Source: Citricoccus sp. SGAir0253 (GTDB taxonomy: Bacteria > Actinomycetota > Actinomycetes > Actinomycetales > Micrococcaceae). From it: DNA of 64,000 bases. A program made the position numbers and the translations under genes. The notes below the pieces were generated by a model, which was given only the letters and a program-made list of their open reading frames with translations, was not told where the DNA came from and did no database searches. Every line of letters begins with the position of its first letter. Position 1 is the first letter of the stretch. Positions 57,060 to 64,000 of this stretch are shown one piece after another. The stretch is taken from assembly GCF_005877055.1 (NCBI RefSeq), contig NZ_CP039424.1, positions 372,001 to 436,000 of the forward strand, written 5' to 3'.

Positions 57060-57114
57060 GGGCGATCTCCTGACGGGTGACGTGGCTCACAAAGAGGCGG
57101 CGCCGCCCAGCCTA

Positions 57115-57130
57115 GTTACTGATCGCTAAC
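57115..57130. promoter_or_regulatory. TetR-type palindrome between ligase and EthA-like genes
   Basis: GTTACTGATCGCTAAC keeps GTTA-n2-GATC-n2-TAAC symmetry. It is central to the 183-bp divergent region. TetR regulators of lipid genes and of ethA bind palindromes of this kind, but no TetR gene is in the window. Confidence 0.55.
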
Positions 57131-57242
57131 CGGTCTACTGTCGTCCGGCGTTCGCCGCGGCCCTCGCCGCGGGGCGGTCGCGCCGCCGCCGGGATCCCGC
57201 GGTCCCCTCGCGCCGCGCGCCCGTGCCGGGGAGGATGGACCC

Positions 57243-58730
57243 ATGACGCCCCAGCCAGCGGCGGAGTACGCCGACGTGCTCATCGTCGGGGCCGGGCTCT
57301 CCGGCATCGACGCCGCCCACCGGATCCGCCGGTCGTGCCCGGAGCTGTCCGTCCTGGTGCTCGAGGCCCGAGAGCGGATCGGCGGGACGTGGGACCTGTT
57401 CCGCTACCCGGGCGTGCGCTCGGACTCGGACATGTACACCCTGGCCTTCCCGTTCCACCCGTGGACGGGGCCGGACTCGATCGTCGAGGGGGAGCGGATC
57501 CGCCGGTACCTGCTCGAGGCGGCCGAGCGGACCGGCGTGGACCGCCTCGTGCGCACGGGCACGCGGGTCACGGCCGCGCACTGGTCCTCCGCCGAGCGCC
57601 GGTGGCGGGTGGACGCGGTGACCGGGGCCGGGCCGGAGGGGTACGCGGCACGGTTCATCGTGCTGTGCACCGGCTACTACGACTACGACCGCCCCCACGA
57701 CCCGGGCATCAAGGGGCTGGCGGACGTTGCCGGCACCGTGGCGCACCCGCAGTCCTGGCCCCGGGACCTCGACGTCACCGGCCGCCGCGTCGCCGTCATC
57801 GGCTCCGGGGCCACCGCCGTGTCCCTGGTGCCCGCCCTCGCCGCGGCCGGCGCCCGGGTGACGATGCTGCAGCGCACCCCGGGGTACGTCCTGCCGCTGC
57901 CCCGCCGCGACGCCGTGGCGGAGGCCGCCCGCCGCGTGCTGCCGGGGCCGGTGGCGCACCGGGCCGTGCGCGCGAGGAACGCCGCCCAGCAGTGGGCGCT
58001 GTACCGTGCCTGCCGCCGCGCCCCGCGACTGATGCGGCGGCTCCTGCGGGGGCGCGCCGTGGACGCCCTCGGCTCGGAGGCCCTCGTCGACGAGCACTTC
58101 ACGCCGCCCTATGACCCTTGGGACCAGCGGCTGTGCGTGGACCCGGACGGCGAGCTGTACGCCGCCATCCGGGCGGGCAGGGTGGACGTCGTCACGGGCG
58201 AGGTGGACCGGTGCGTGCCGGAGGGCGTCCGGCTGGCCGACGGCACGGTGGTGGAGGCCGAGGTCGTGGTCCCGGCCACCGGCCTGGCCCTGCTGCTCCT
58301 GGGCGGCGTCGGTCTCACCGTGGACGGGGCCGCCGTCGAGCCGTCCTCGCGCCACGCCTACTACGGCGCGATGCTCAGCGGGGTACCGAACCTCGCGTTC
58401 TGCATCGGTTACCTCAACCAGTCCTGGACCCTGCGCTCGGACCTGGCGGCCCGGTTCATCGCCCGCGTGCTCCGCCGGTTGCTCGACCGGCACCTGGACG
58501 CGGTGGTCCCGGAGGTCCCGGCCGACGTCGGTCCCTCCCACCCGCTGATGTCCGCCCTGGACTCCGGCTACCTGCGGCGGGCCGCGCACCTGATGCCCCG
58601 GGCGACCGACCGGTACCCGTGGGCGATGGCGCAGGACCTCGTCCGGGACGGCTGGGCGCTGCGGCGCGCCGACCTCGACGAGGGGCTGCGCTGGATCGGT
58701 CCGGAGGAGCGGGGCGAGGCCGCCGGGTGA
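57243..58730 (+). CDS. EthA-like flavin-containing/Baeyer-Villiger monooxygenase
   Basis: A 495-residue class B monooxygenase close in layout to mycobacterial EthA (489 residues). The FAD motif GAGLSGIDAAHRI is near residue 17, ARERIGGTWDLFRYPGVRSDSDMYTLAFPFHPW follows, the BVMO fingerprint region is GTVAHPQSWPRDLDVTGRRVAVIGSGATAVSLVPAL, with Val in place of the first Phe, and GYLNQSWTLRSDL lies near the C-terminal third. EthA oxidises ketones and activates thioamides. ATG 57243 follows GGGGAGGATGGACCC. It is divergent from acyl-CoA ligase 3 with a palindrome between them. Physiological substrate unknown. Confidence 0.87.
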   Translation: MTPQPAAEYADVLIVGAGLSGIDAAHRIRRSCPELSVLVLEARERIGGTWDLFRYPGVRSDSDMYTLAFPFHPWTGPDSIVEGERIRRYLLEAAERTGVDRLVRTGTRVTAAHWSSAERRWRVDAVTGAGPEGYAARFIVLCTGYYDYDRPHDPGIKGLADVAGTVAHPQSWPRDLDVTGRRVAVIGSGATAVSLVPALAAAGARVTMLQRTPGYVLPLPRRDAVAEAARRVLPGPVAHRAVRARNAAQQWALYRACRRAPRLMRRLLRGRAVDALGSEALVDEHFTPPYDPWDQRLCVDPDGELYAAIRAGRVDVVTGEVDRCVPEGVRLADGTVVEAEVVVPATGLALLLLGGVGLTVDGAAVEPSSRHAYYGAMLSGVPNLAFCIGYLNQSWTLRSDLAARFIARVLRRLLDRHLDAVVPEVPADVGPSHPLMSALDSGYLRRAAHLMPRATDRYPWAMAQDLVRDGWALRRADLDEGLRWIGPEERGEAAG

Positions 58731-58777
58731 CGCCCGGTCGAGTCGCCCGCGCCGTCCGCGCCGCGCCCCACCCCCCG

Positions 58778-58838
58778 GTCACGAACACGATGGAGGGTGC
58801 TCGCGGCGGCGTGTCGCGACATCCATCGTGCACGTGAC
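58778..58838. repeat. Family B 61-bp palindromic repeat, copy 1
   Basis: The left arm GTCACGAACACGATGGA pairs with the right arm TCCATCGTGCACGTGAC. The centre contains GCGGCGGCGTGTCGCGAC. It lies between convergent genes, 48 bases past the monooxygenase stop and 47 from the next minus-strand stop. Confidence 0.88.
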
Positions 58839-58884
58839 TGCCTCGTGGGCACCCCGTGACTCCGAGGCGTGGGACGGACGCGGG

Positions 58885-59181
58885 TTAGCCCGGGGCGAGC
58901 GTGTCCAGCTGCTCCAACCGGTCCTCCGCCCGCGCCCGCCGCTGCGCGACGCCCAGGTCCCACCACGCGTCGCCGCGCTCACCGAGGCCCTCCTTCGCCA
59001 GCTGGACCCGGTCCCGGGCGGCGCGCCGGTCGGCGTCGGACCCGGCGGTGCGCACCGCCGAGCGCGCCCGGCCCAGGTGCGAGCGCAGGCGGGCGGCCGT
59101 CTCCTCGGACAGCTCCGGATCGGTGGCGCGCCACCGGCGGCCGTTGACCACGATGTACCGGCCGTCCTCCGTGCGCTCCAT
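58885..59181 (-). CDS. Hypothetical small charged protein
   Basis: 98 residues, not assigned to a named family. It begins MERTEDGRYIVVNGRRWRATDPELSEETAARLRSHLGRARSAV and continues with a helical Arg/Glu/Ala region (AARDRVQLAKEGLGERGDAWWDLGVAQRRARAEDRLEQLD). It has no membrane segment or signal. The leaderless layout (TAGGCT six bases before ATG 59181) and good codon use support a real gene. It is divergent from the YdeI-like gene. Confidence 0.78.
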   Translation of the reverse strand: MERTEDGRYIVVNGRRWRATDPELSEETAARLRSHLGRARSAVRTAGSDADRRAARDRVQLAKEGLGERGDAWWDLGVAQRRARAEDRLEQLDTLAPG

Positions 59182-59187
59182 GGCCGA

Positions 59188-59193
59188 AGCCTA
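59188..59193 (-). promoter_or_regulatory. Leaderless -10 (TAGGCT)
   Basis: TAGGCT, six bases, ATG at 59181 on the minus strand. Confidence 0.55.
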
Positions 59194-59313
59194 CGCGGGC
59201 CGGGAAGCGGGCCGGGAAGGGGGCTGGGCGGGGAGGCCGGGCCTTGTGGTGCCCGCGCCCCGGGGCGGATGCTGGCCGGGGCCGGGGCCGGGGCCGGGAG
59301 CATGGAGGTGACG

Positions 59314-59955
59314 ATGGCGAGGACCGCGCTGGACCTGACCGTGCCGGACGCCGCCGCCTGGCGGGCGTGGCTGGACGCGCACGAGGAGGAGCAGGACGGC
59401 GTCTGGCTGCTGCTGGCCAAGAAGGACACGACCACGCCGACGACGCTGACCTACGCGCAGGCCCTCGAGGAGGCCCTGTGCAGCGGATGGATCGACGGGC
59501 AGGCGCGGTCCGTGGACGAGCGCACCTACCGGCAGCGGTTCACCCCGCGGCGCCGGGCCTCCCTGTGGTCGCAGCGCAACATCGCCCGGGCGGAGGAGCT
59601 GGTCCGGGCCGGGCGCATGCGCCCGCGGGGGCAGGCGGAGATCGACCGGGCCCGGGCGGACGGGCGCTGGGACCGCGCCTATGCCGGCCCGGCCACCGCC
59701 GAGGTGCCCGAGGACCTCGCCGCGGCCCTCGCGGCCTCGCCCCGGGCCGGCGAGGCCTTCGCGGGGCTCACCGGCCAGAACCGGTACGCCGTGCTGCACC
59801 GTGTCCGGACCGCGCCGAGCCCGGCCAGCCGCGCGAACCGGCTCGCCAGGCTCGTCGGCATGCTGGAGCGCGGCGAGACGCCGTATCCGCAGCCGGCGCC
59901 GAGGCGGGTGCCGCGGTCGTCGGCGCCCGCGGACGCGGCGGACGGGGACGGCTGA
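59314..59955 (+). CDS. YdeI/OmpD-associated family protein
   Basis: 213 residues of the YdeI/OmpD-associated family, a group annotated as bacteriocin-protection-like but without an established biochemical role in actinobacteria. The recognisable blocks are AWLDAHEEEQDGVWLLLAKKDT, LTYAQALEEALCSGWIDGQARSVDERTYRQRFTPRRRASLWSQRNIARAEEL and the C-terminal FAGLTGQNRYAVLHRV. I chose ATG 59314 because GGAGGTGAC precedes it; the ATG at 59302 lacks a ribosome site. The last 30 residues are Pro/Ala-rich. The next gene is convergent 41 bases away. Confidence 0.87.
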   Translation: MARTALDLTVPDAAAWRAWLDAHEEEQDGVWLLLAKKDTTTPTTLTYAQALEEALCSGWIDGQARSVDERTYRQRFTPRRRASLWSQRNIARAEELVRAGRMRPRGQAEIDRARADGRWDRAYAGPATAEVPEDLAAALAASPRAGEAFAGLTGQNRYAVLHRVRTAPSPASRANRLARLVGMLERGETPYPQPAPRRVPRSSAPADAADGDG

Positions 59956-59995
59956 GGCCGGTCCGCCCGCCGATCCTCCCGCCGCGCCGCCCGCG

Positions 59996-61672
59996 TCAGC
60001 GGCCCCGGATCACGAGGGCATCGCCGACGGCGCGTTCCGCACCGCCGGAGGGGGCGTTCACCAGCGCGTCGCCGACGACCATGGCCGTGGAGCCGCCGCC
60101 GTCGAGGTTGATCGCGTCCCGGAGGCCGAGCCGCTCCGCCAGGTCGGCCGCCTCGGAGATGCTGAGCCCGACCGAGTCGGCCTGGCGGCCGTCGGCGGTG
60201 GCCAGGACGAGCCGGCCCTCGGCGTCCACCCCGGCGATCGTGCGGGGGTTGCGCTGGTGCACCCAGCCGTAGAACATGCCCGGGTTCTCCGGGTGGACCA
60301 TGCCGTCCCGGGCGGCGGTGACGTCCCGCTCGCCGTCCGTGAGCAGGTTGGGGCCGCCGTTGACCACCTGGGTGCCCGGCGTCATCGGCAGCGTCCGGCC
60401 GTCGGCGTCCCGGTAGTCCTGGGTGAACCGGATTCCGCGCCCGTGCCCGGCGAGCGTCCGCAGGGCCTCGGCGTCGGTGCCCGTGGCCTGGAGGGAGAAC
60501 TGGCCCGCCTCGAGCGCGGTGCCCCGCTCCCCGAGGACCTCGACGACGGCGCCGCGGCGATCCACGACCACCTCCAGTCCCGGTCCGTCCGGCGTGGACG
60601 CACCGAACTCCGGGGTGAAGACGACGGTCTCGTCGGCGTCGGTGCAGGTGACGTCGTGCCGCGGGGCGTCGGTGGGAGTGTCGCCGGTGCCACCGCAGTT
60701 GCGGACCAGCCCCGGGACGCGGTTGATGCCGTCCAGGGCGACCTCCGTGGACCCGGCGGTGGCCTCGCCCTCCCAGCGCAGCCGCTCGATGCGCGGCCGT
60801 CCGCTCCCGTCGATCACGAGGGCGGGGCGATCGCCCACGGACTCGGACAGGATCCTCCCGTCGTAGGCGCCGGCGCCGGCGGGGTCGCCGGGGGCGCCGT
60901 GCTGCTCGCCGTAGACGAAGAACCCGGCGTTCACCCCGGCGATCGCGCCCTCGGCCAGCGCAGAGGTCGTCTCGGTCCGCTCGAGGTCCGCGCCGAACGT
61001 GGCCTCCACGTCGCCGCGGAACCGCCGCGGGTCCACGGTGAGCACGTTGACGGTGACGGGCCCGGCCTCGGCGACGGGGGCGGCGTCGCCGTCCCAGCCG
61101 GTGTACCAGGTGCCCGCGGCGTGGCCGGTCGCGGCGGTGACCTGCCGCTGGACCTCGGTGGCGTCCTCCTTCGTGGCGTGGTCCCCGACGCGCACGCGGT
61201 GACCGAGGTACCCGCCGGAGTCGGCGAGCCGATCCGCCTCGACGGCCTCGGCACGGGCCTCCAGGCCGGCCGCGCGCAGCTCGGCGGCGACCTGCTCGGC
61301 GGTCTCCCGCGTCGACACTGCGGAGTCCGCCACGCCCTCCCGTCCGGAGGGCAGGGTCACCTGCACGGTCCACGGGTAGGTCGTCCCGGCCTCGCCCAGC
61401 GTGAACCGCGCGTGGGTCACGCCCGGGGCCAGGCGGCGCTCCGTGGCGTCGTCGGGGAGGGTGGAGGCAGGGGAGGTGCGGGCTGCGGCCGCGCCCGGCC
61501 CGGCGCCCGCCGGGACCGCGGCGGACGGTGCGTCCACCGCGGCGGAGGCGGTCGTCGTCGGGCCGGCGGTGGCGGGACCGGCCCCGAGGCCGGTGGCGAG
61601 CAGGGCGCCGGCGAGGACGGCGGAGGACAGGGCGCGGCGGCGCCCGTGGGCGCAGGGGTTCCGGTGGGTCAC
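59996..61672 (-). CDS. Secreted phosphodiester glycosidase (NAGPA domain) family protein
   Basis: 558 residues with an N-terminal signal peptide (RRRALSSAVLAGALLATGLGAGPATAGP). A SPOR-like stretch (RVRVGDHATKEDATEVQRQVTAATG) is near residues 155-190. The C-terminal NAGPA domain (about 215-555) has IAGVNAGFF, NPRTIAGVDAEGRLVLATADGR and INLDGGGSTAMVVGDALVN. NAGPA-domain enzymes cleave a sugar phosphodiester, in bacteria probably on wall or capsule polymers. The start is GTG 61672, leaderless after TACCGT. The GGGSTA loop is intact, so it should be active. Confidence 0.9.
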   Translation of the reverse strand: MTHRNPCAHGRRRALSSAVLAGALLATGLGAGPATAGPTTTASAAVDAPSAAVPAGAGPGAAAARTSPASTLPDDATERRLAPGVTHARFTLGEAGTTYPWTVQVTLPSGREGVADSAVSTRETAEQVAAELRAAGLEARAEAVEADRLADSGGYLGHRVRVGDHATKEDATEVQRQVTAATGHAAGTWYTGWDGDAAPVAEAGPVTVNVLTVDPRRFRGDVEATFGADLERTETTSALAEGAIAGVNAGFFVYGEQHGAPGDPAGAGAYDGRILSESVGDRPALVIDGSGRPRIERLRWEGEATAGSTEVALDGINRVPGLVRNCGGTGDTPTDAPRHDVTCTDADETVVFTPEFGASTPDGPGLEVVVDRRGAVVEVLGERGTALEAGQFSLQATGTDAEALRTLAGHGRGIRFTQDYRDADGRTLPMTPGTQVVNGGPNLLTDGERDVTAARDGMVHPENPGMFYGWVHQRNPRTIAGVDAEGRLVLATADGRQADSVGLSISEAADLAERLGLRDAINLDGGGSTAMVVGDALVNAPSGGAERAVGDALVIRGR

Positions 61673-61678
61673 CCGACG

Positions 61679-61684
61679 ACGGTA
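61679..61684 (-). promoter_or_regulatory. Leaderless -10 (TACCGT)
   Basis: TACCGT, six bases, GTG at 61672 on the minus strand. The 334-bp gap up to 62006 holds this, family B copy 2 and otherwise nothing recognisable. Confidence 0.55.
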
Positions 61685-61801
61685 GGAGGGGCGCCGGGGG
61701 AGCCGGTCCCCGCCATGCCGCGGGCCACGCGGTGTTCCGGGAGTGTTCACCGTGCGCTCGGGACGCGGTCACCGACGGGTCCGGCGCGCTCCCTCACGGC
61801 A

Positions 61802-61862
61802 GCCACGTACACGATGGAGGTAGCCCGGCGCGGCGTGTCGCGACGTCGGTCGTGTACGTGAC
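61802..61862. repeat. Family B 61-bp palindromic repeat, copy 2
   Basis: CCACGTACACGATGGAG at left and CGGTCGTGTACGTGAC at right, with the same GGCGTGTCGCGAC centre as copy 1. It lies between two minus-strand genes. Confidence 0.86.
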
Positions 61863-62006
61863 CCCGGGGGGCGGGCAGCGGCTGGCCCCGGGAGCTGACG
61901 CTGAGGAGGCCGCAGCCCTGCAGGTCGCGGTCGGCGACCCGGTGCCGGTCCTCGAGACGACGGTCTCCAGCCGGGAGCGCCGGACCGGTTCGCCCTCTCC
62001 CGCCGT

Positions 62007-63029
62007 TCACCCGTTCCGGCCGGAGGGGGCGTCCGCGTCCGGGGCGTCCTTGGTGATCTCGGGCCCGCTCCGCTTCCCCCGGTCCCGGCCCGGCCGTGCT
62101 GCGGCCAGGTCCCGGCCCCACTTCAGGACGGCGAGCACGGCGACGGCGAGCAGGCCGGCGACGCCCACGATGAGGGGCCACTGGGTGTCGAACCAGTAGG
62201 CCACCCGCTCGACCATCGTGGCCGAGACCTGCACCGTGGAGACGTAGGTCCGCACGGAGTCGGAGGTGATCGTCCGTGCCCCGTCGTCGATCGACAGGGC
62301 GGGCCGGAGCTGGAGCCGGACCTGCTGGTCCTCCGGGACGGTGGCCGTCACCGCCCAAGACCAGTCCACCGTCCCGTCCGCGGTGAACCGGCGGTTGACC
62401 CAGTCGCTCTCGATCGTCCCCGGGTCGCCCTCCACCGTGACGTCCTCCCCGACGGGCAGCAGGCGGGCGCCGACGATGCACTGGACGCGAATGCCCTGTT
62501 GCGTGGTGACGCCGTCCGGATTGGTGATGGCCTCCTCCGGGGAGCGGCCGGACTGCTCGAGCACGACGGCCGCCTGGTACGTCGCGGGATCGTTCACCTC
62601 GGAGGGCAGCGACTGCGGATAGACGACCTCTCCGGGCAGGTCGGCGTCCTCCGCCGCCCCTTCACACTCCTCCAGCCAGGGCCGTAGGGCCTCCGCACCC
62701 ACCGGCGCCTCGGGAGCGCCGTTCGCGCCGGACGGCTCGGCGGAAGCGGAGACGGATGGTGAGGCGGACGGCGAGGCGGCCGGAGGTGGTGTCCCGGCGT
62801 CGCCCGGTCCCTCCGTCCTCGAGGGCGCGACCGTGGCGGTCTCGCCGGACGTTTCGTCCGGCGGGGCGGAGTCCCCGCCGGAATCGCACCCGGCCAGGCC
62901 GAGGACCGTCGCGACCAGGGCCAGGGCCAGGAACGGACGCGCGCGGACGGCGGCTGACCCGGCCGCGCGGCGGCAGGCCATCCGCCCGATGGACGACCCG
63001 CAGCCCTCCACGTCTCGGTCAACCGTCAT
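62007..63029 (-). CDS. Lipoprotein with C-terminal membrane anchor, hypothetical
   Basis: 340 residues, family not recognised. The lipobox LAGC (Cys48 counting from ATG 63029) is followed by a Ser/Pro/Ala/Glu linker, a predicted extracellular domain of about 190 residues (LRPWLEECEGAAEDADLPGEVVYPQSLPSEVNDPATYQAAV, then VTVEGDPGTIESDWVNRRFTADGTVDWSWAVTATVP), then a transmembrane helix (PLIVGVAGLLAVAVLAVLKWG) and a basic cytoplasmic tail. Having both a lipobox and a C-terminal helix is unusual. ATG follows GGAGGGTGCTGAG; a later ATG at 62981 would put the cysteine at 32. Function unknown. Confidence 0.8.
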   Translation of the reverse strand: MTVDRDVEGCGSSIGRMACRRAAGSAAVRARPFLALALVATVLGLAGCDSGGDSAPPDETSGETATVAPSRTEGPGDAGTPPPAASPSASPSVSASAEPSGANGAPEAPVGAEALRPWLEECEGAAEDADLPGEVVYPQSLPSEVNDPATYQAAVVLEQSGRSPEEAITNPDGVTTQQGIRVQCIVGARLLPVGEDVTVEGDPGTIESDWVNRRFTADGTVDWSWAVTATVPEDQQVRLQLRPALSIDDGARTITSDSVRTYVSTVQVSATMVERVAYWFDTQWPLIVGVAGLLAVAVLAVLKWGRDLAAARPGRDRGKRSGPEITKDAPDADAPSGRNG

Positions 63030-63111
63030 CTCAGCACCCTCCGCCGGATGGGGTACAGGCTAGGCCCGGCCCCGGCGCCGTCGATAGGGCCCGGCGGCGG
63101 TGCCCACCCGC

Positions 63112-63172
63112 GTCACGTGCACGACGGAGGGTGCCGGCGGCGGCGTGTCCCCGCCTCCCTCGTGTACGTGAC
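63112..63172. repeat. Family B 61-bp palindromic repeat, copy 3
   Basis: GTCACGTGCACGACGGAGG at left and CCTCGTGTACGTGAC-type right arm, centre GCGGCGGCGTGTCC. It lies in a divergent promoter region, so it cannot be only a terminator. Confidence 0.87.
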
Positions 63173-63198
63173 GCCAGCGGGCGCTTGGCCGCGTGGGA

Positions 63199-63204
63199 CA
63201 TAAT
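63199..63204 (+). promoter_or_regulatory. Leaderless-type -10 (CATAAT) of the leader peptide
   Basis: CATAAT, seven bases, ATG at 63212. It is the most AT-rich spot of the divergent region. Confidence 0.5.
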
Positions 63205-63211
63205 GCAGGAC

Positions 63212-63247
63212 ATGAGCATTCCCGGACCCGGCCGGTGCAGGCCATGA
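63212..63247 (+). CDS. Putative 11-residue leader peptide
   Basis: ATG 63212 encodes MSIPGPGRCRP and stops at 63247, overlapping the methyltransferase ATG (63244) as ATGA. It is at the expected transcript start for a leaderless mRNA. It could couple translation of the methyltransferase, which lacks a strong ribosome site. It is very short, so chance cannot be excluded. Confidence 0.4.
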   Translation: MSIPGPGRCRP

Positions 63248-63891
63248 CCCCCGCGACCGCCGACGCCCCCCACGCGGAGTCCCGGCTGACCTTCTGCGGC
63301 CTGGACATCGCCTATGACCGCCGCGTCCTGGAGCCCCGGCCGTGGACCGAGGCGCAGTCGGCCTGGGCGGCCGAGCTGCTGGCCGCGGCGCCGGCCGGCC
63401 CGGTGCTGGAACTGTGCGCCGGCGTCGGGCACATCGGCCTGGGCGCGGTGCGGGACACGGACCGGGACCTCGTCATGGTGGACGTGAACCCGGCCGCCGA
63501 GGAGTTCGCCCGGGCGAACGCGGCGGCCAACGGCCTGGCCTCCCGGCTGGAGTTCCGGCTCGCGCGGATCGACGAGGCGCTGGCGCCCGGCGAGCGGTTC
63601 GCGCTCGTCATCGCGGACCCGCCGTGGGTGCGCTCGGCCGAGACCTCGACGTTCCCCGAGGACCCGGTGCTGGCCATCGACGGCGGCGACGACGGCCTCG
63701 ACCTCGCGCGCACGTGCGTGGAGGTCATCGACGCCCACCTCGCCGAGGGCGGCTCCGCGCTGCTCCAGTTGGGCACCACCGCCCAGGCGGAGCTGGTCGC
63801 GGCCTTCGCCGCGGGGCGCGGCCCGGGCTCGGTCCGCGTGGTGGAGACCCGCGCCTACGAGCGCGGCGTGGTGGTGCGGCTGGCGCGCTGA
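63244..63891 (+). CDS. Class I SAM-dependent methyltransferase (HemK/small-domain type)
   Basis: 215 residues. The SAM motif I is VLELCAGVGHIGLGAV (near residues 54-69), with VMVDVNPAAEEFARANAAANGL as motif II and ALVIADPPWVRS as the catalytic (D/N)PP(Y/W) motif, as in N5-glutamine and rRNA methyltransferases of the small-domain class. The C-terminal LDLARTCVEVIDAHLAEGGSALLQLG matches these too. ATG 63244 overlaps the stop of a possible leader peptide; the alternative in-frame GTG at 63193 falls before the -10 box. Target unknown. Confidence 0.85.
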   Translation: MTPATADAPHAESRLTFCGLDIAYDRRVLEPRPWTEAQSAWAAELLAAAPAGPVLELCAGVGHIGLGAVRDTDRDLVMVDVNPAAEEFARANAAANGLASRLEFRLARIDEALAPGERFALVIADPPWVRSAETSTFPEDPVLAIDGGDDGLDLARTCVEVIDAHLAEGGSALLQLGTTAQAELVAAFAAGRGPGSVRVVETRAYERGVVVRLAR

Positions 63892-63961
63892 GCGCCGTCC
63901 CGCCCAGCCGATTCGCCGAGCGCGGGCGCGCTGTGCGGGGTCCCGCCGGGCGCCGTCGCGC

Positions 63962-64000
63962 TCAGCCCGCCCGACGGCGGCGCACGACCTTGTGCGTGCC
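63962..64000 (-). CDS. C-terminal end of a protein running off the window
   Basis: Read from the right edge on the minus strand, an open frame GTHKVVRRRRAG ends at TGA (63962-63964). Twelve residues are too few to identify. It is convergent with the methyltransferase, 70 bases away, which is normal spacing for a gene end. Confidence 0.35.
   Translation of the reverse strand, partial: GTHKVVRRRRAG

Noticed and set aside
1-64000. Insertion sequences, phage genes, restriction or defence systems
   Set aside because: I looked for transposase, integrase, Cas, restriction and toxin-like motifs in all supported genes and found none; only the HTH protein at 17905 hints at a lost toxin-antitoxin partner.

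Overview
The window is a GC-rich actinobacterial chromosome segment. Third codon positions are almost all G or C, many genes start with GTG, and intrinsic terminators are GC hairpins without a T-run. At least ten genes show the leaderless layout of a TAnnnT-type -10 box, about six bases, then the start codon. Lipoproteins, pdxS-pdxT, alanine dehydrogenase and the general style fit the Micrococcales (Micrococcaceae-like), but I cannot name the genus. I see no insertion sequence, integrase, phage gene or CRISPR array.

Positions 1-12,040 hold an acyl-CoA-type catabolic cluster: two acyl-CoA ligases, a trimethylamine-monooxygenase-like flavoprotein, an SDR dehydrogenase, an amidohydrolase, an acyl-CoA dehydrogenase, a MaoC hydratase, two paralogous orphan substrate-binding lipoproteins and two MarR regulators. 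Six TTGA-N5-TCAA operator-like boxes sit in front of these transcription units. Positions 12,102-16,593 hold an IclR regulator with a near-ideal palindrome facing a LigM/DesA-like folate-dependent O-demethylase, then a PadR regulator and a PLP aminotransferase. Positions 16,698-21,216 are mostly housekeeping: a lipoprotein, an HTH protein, a CitE-like lyase, pdxS and pdxT.

Positions 21,292-44,226 form the most distinctive region, an aromatic-catabolism island. The plus strand carries an LLM flavin monooxygenase, a vanillyl-alcohol/eugenol-oxidase-type phenol oxidase, an HpaB-type hydroxylase, an extradiol dioxygenase, an MHS-type transporter and an MmgE/PrpD protein. The minus strand carries a fumarylacetoacetate-hydrolase-family protein, a GntR regulator and a seven-gene probable operon: ABC permease, ATPase, binding protein, metallo-beta-lactamase-fold hydrolase, FAD phenol hydroxylase, 4-hydroxyacetophenone-monooxygenase-like Baeyer-Villiger enzyme, and an esterase with a one-base frameshift. 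Divergent from this operon lies a flavin reductase fused to what looks like an IclR effector-binding domain. Four intergenic sites in the island share an AT-rich near-palindrome around GAATATATTC, three of them next to a TGCAC(n)GTGCA-like element, which suggests one regulator, possibly the local GntR protein. The genes could oxidise a para-alkyl phenol side chain, cleave an aryl ketone to a phenyl ester and then a phenol, hydroxylate the ring and open it; the actual substrate is not visible from sequence.

Positions 44,493-64,000 return to general functions: an SGNH-type membrane acyltransferase, a GerMN-like lipoprotein, a DedA/VTT-like membrane protein, alanine dehydrogenase, a DUF456 protein, a CPA1 antiporter, a sodium:solute symporter with a 42-residue accessory protein, tRNA-Ala(CGC), a third acyl-CoA ligase divergent from an EthA-like monooxygenase, a phosphodiester glycosidase, a lipoprotein and a methyltransferase. 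Two dispersed palindromic repeat families stand out: family A (42 bp, six copies, each 20-95 bases past a stop codon) and family B (61 bp, three copies between 58.7 and 63.2 kb).
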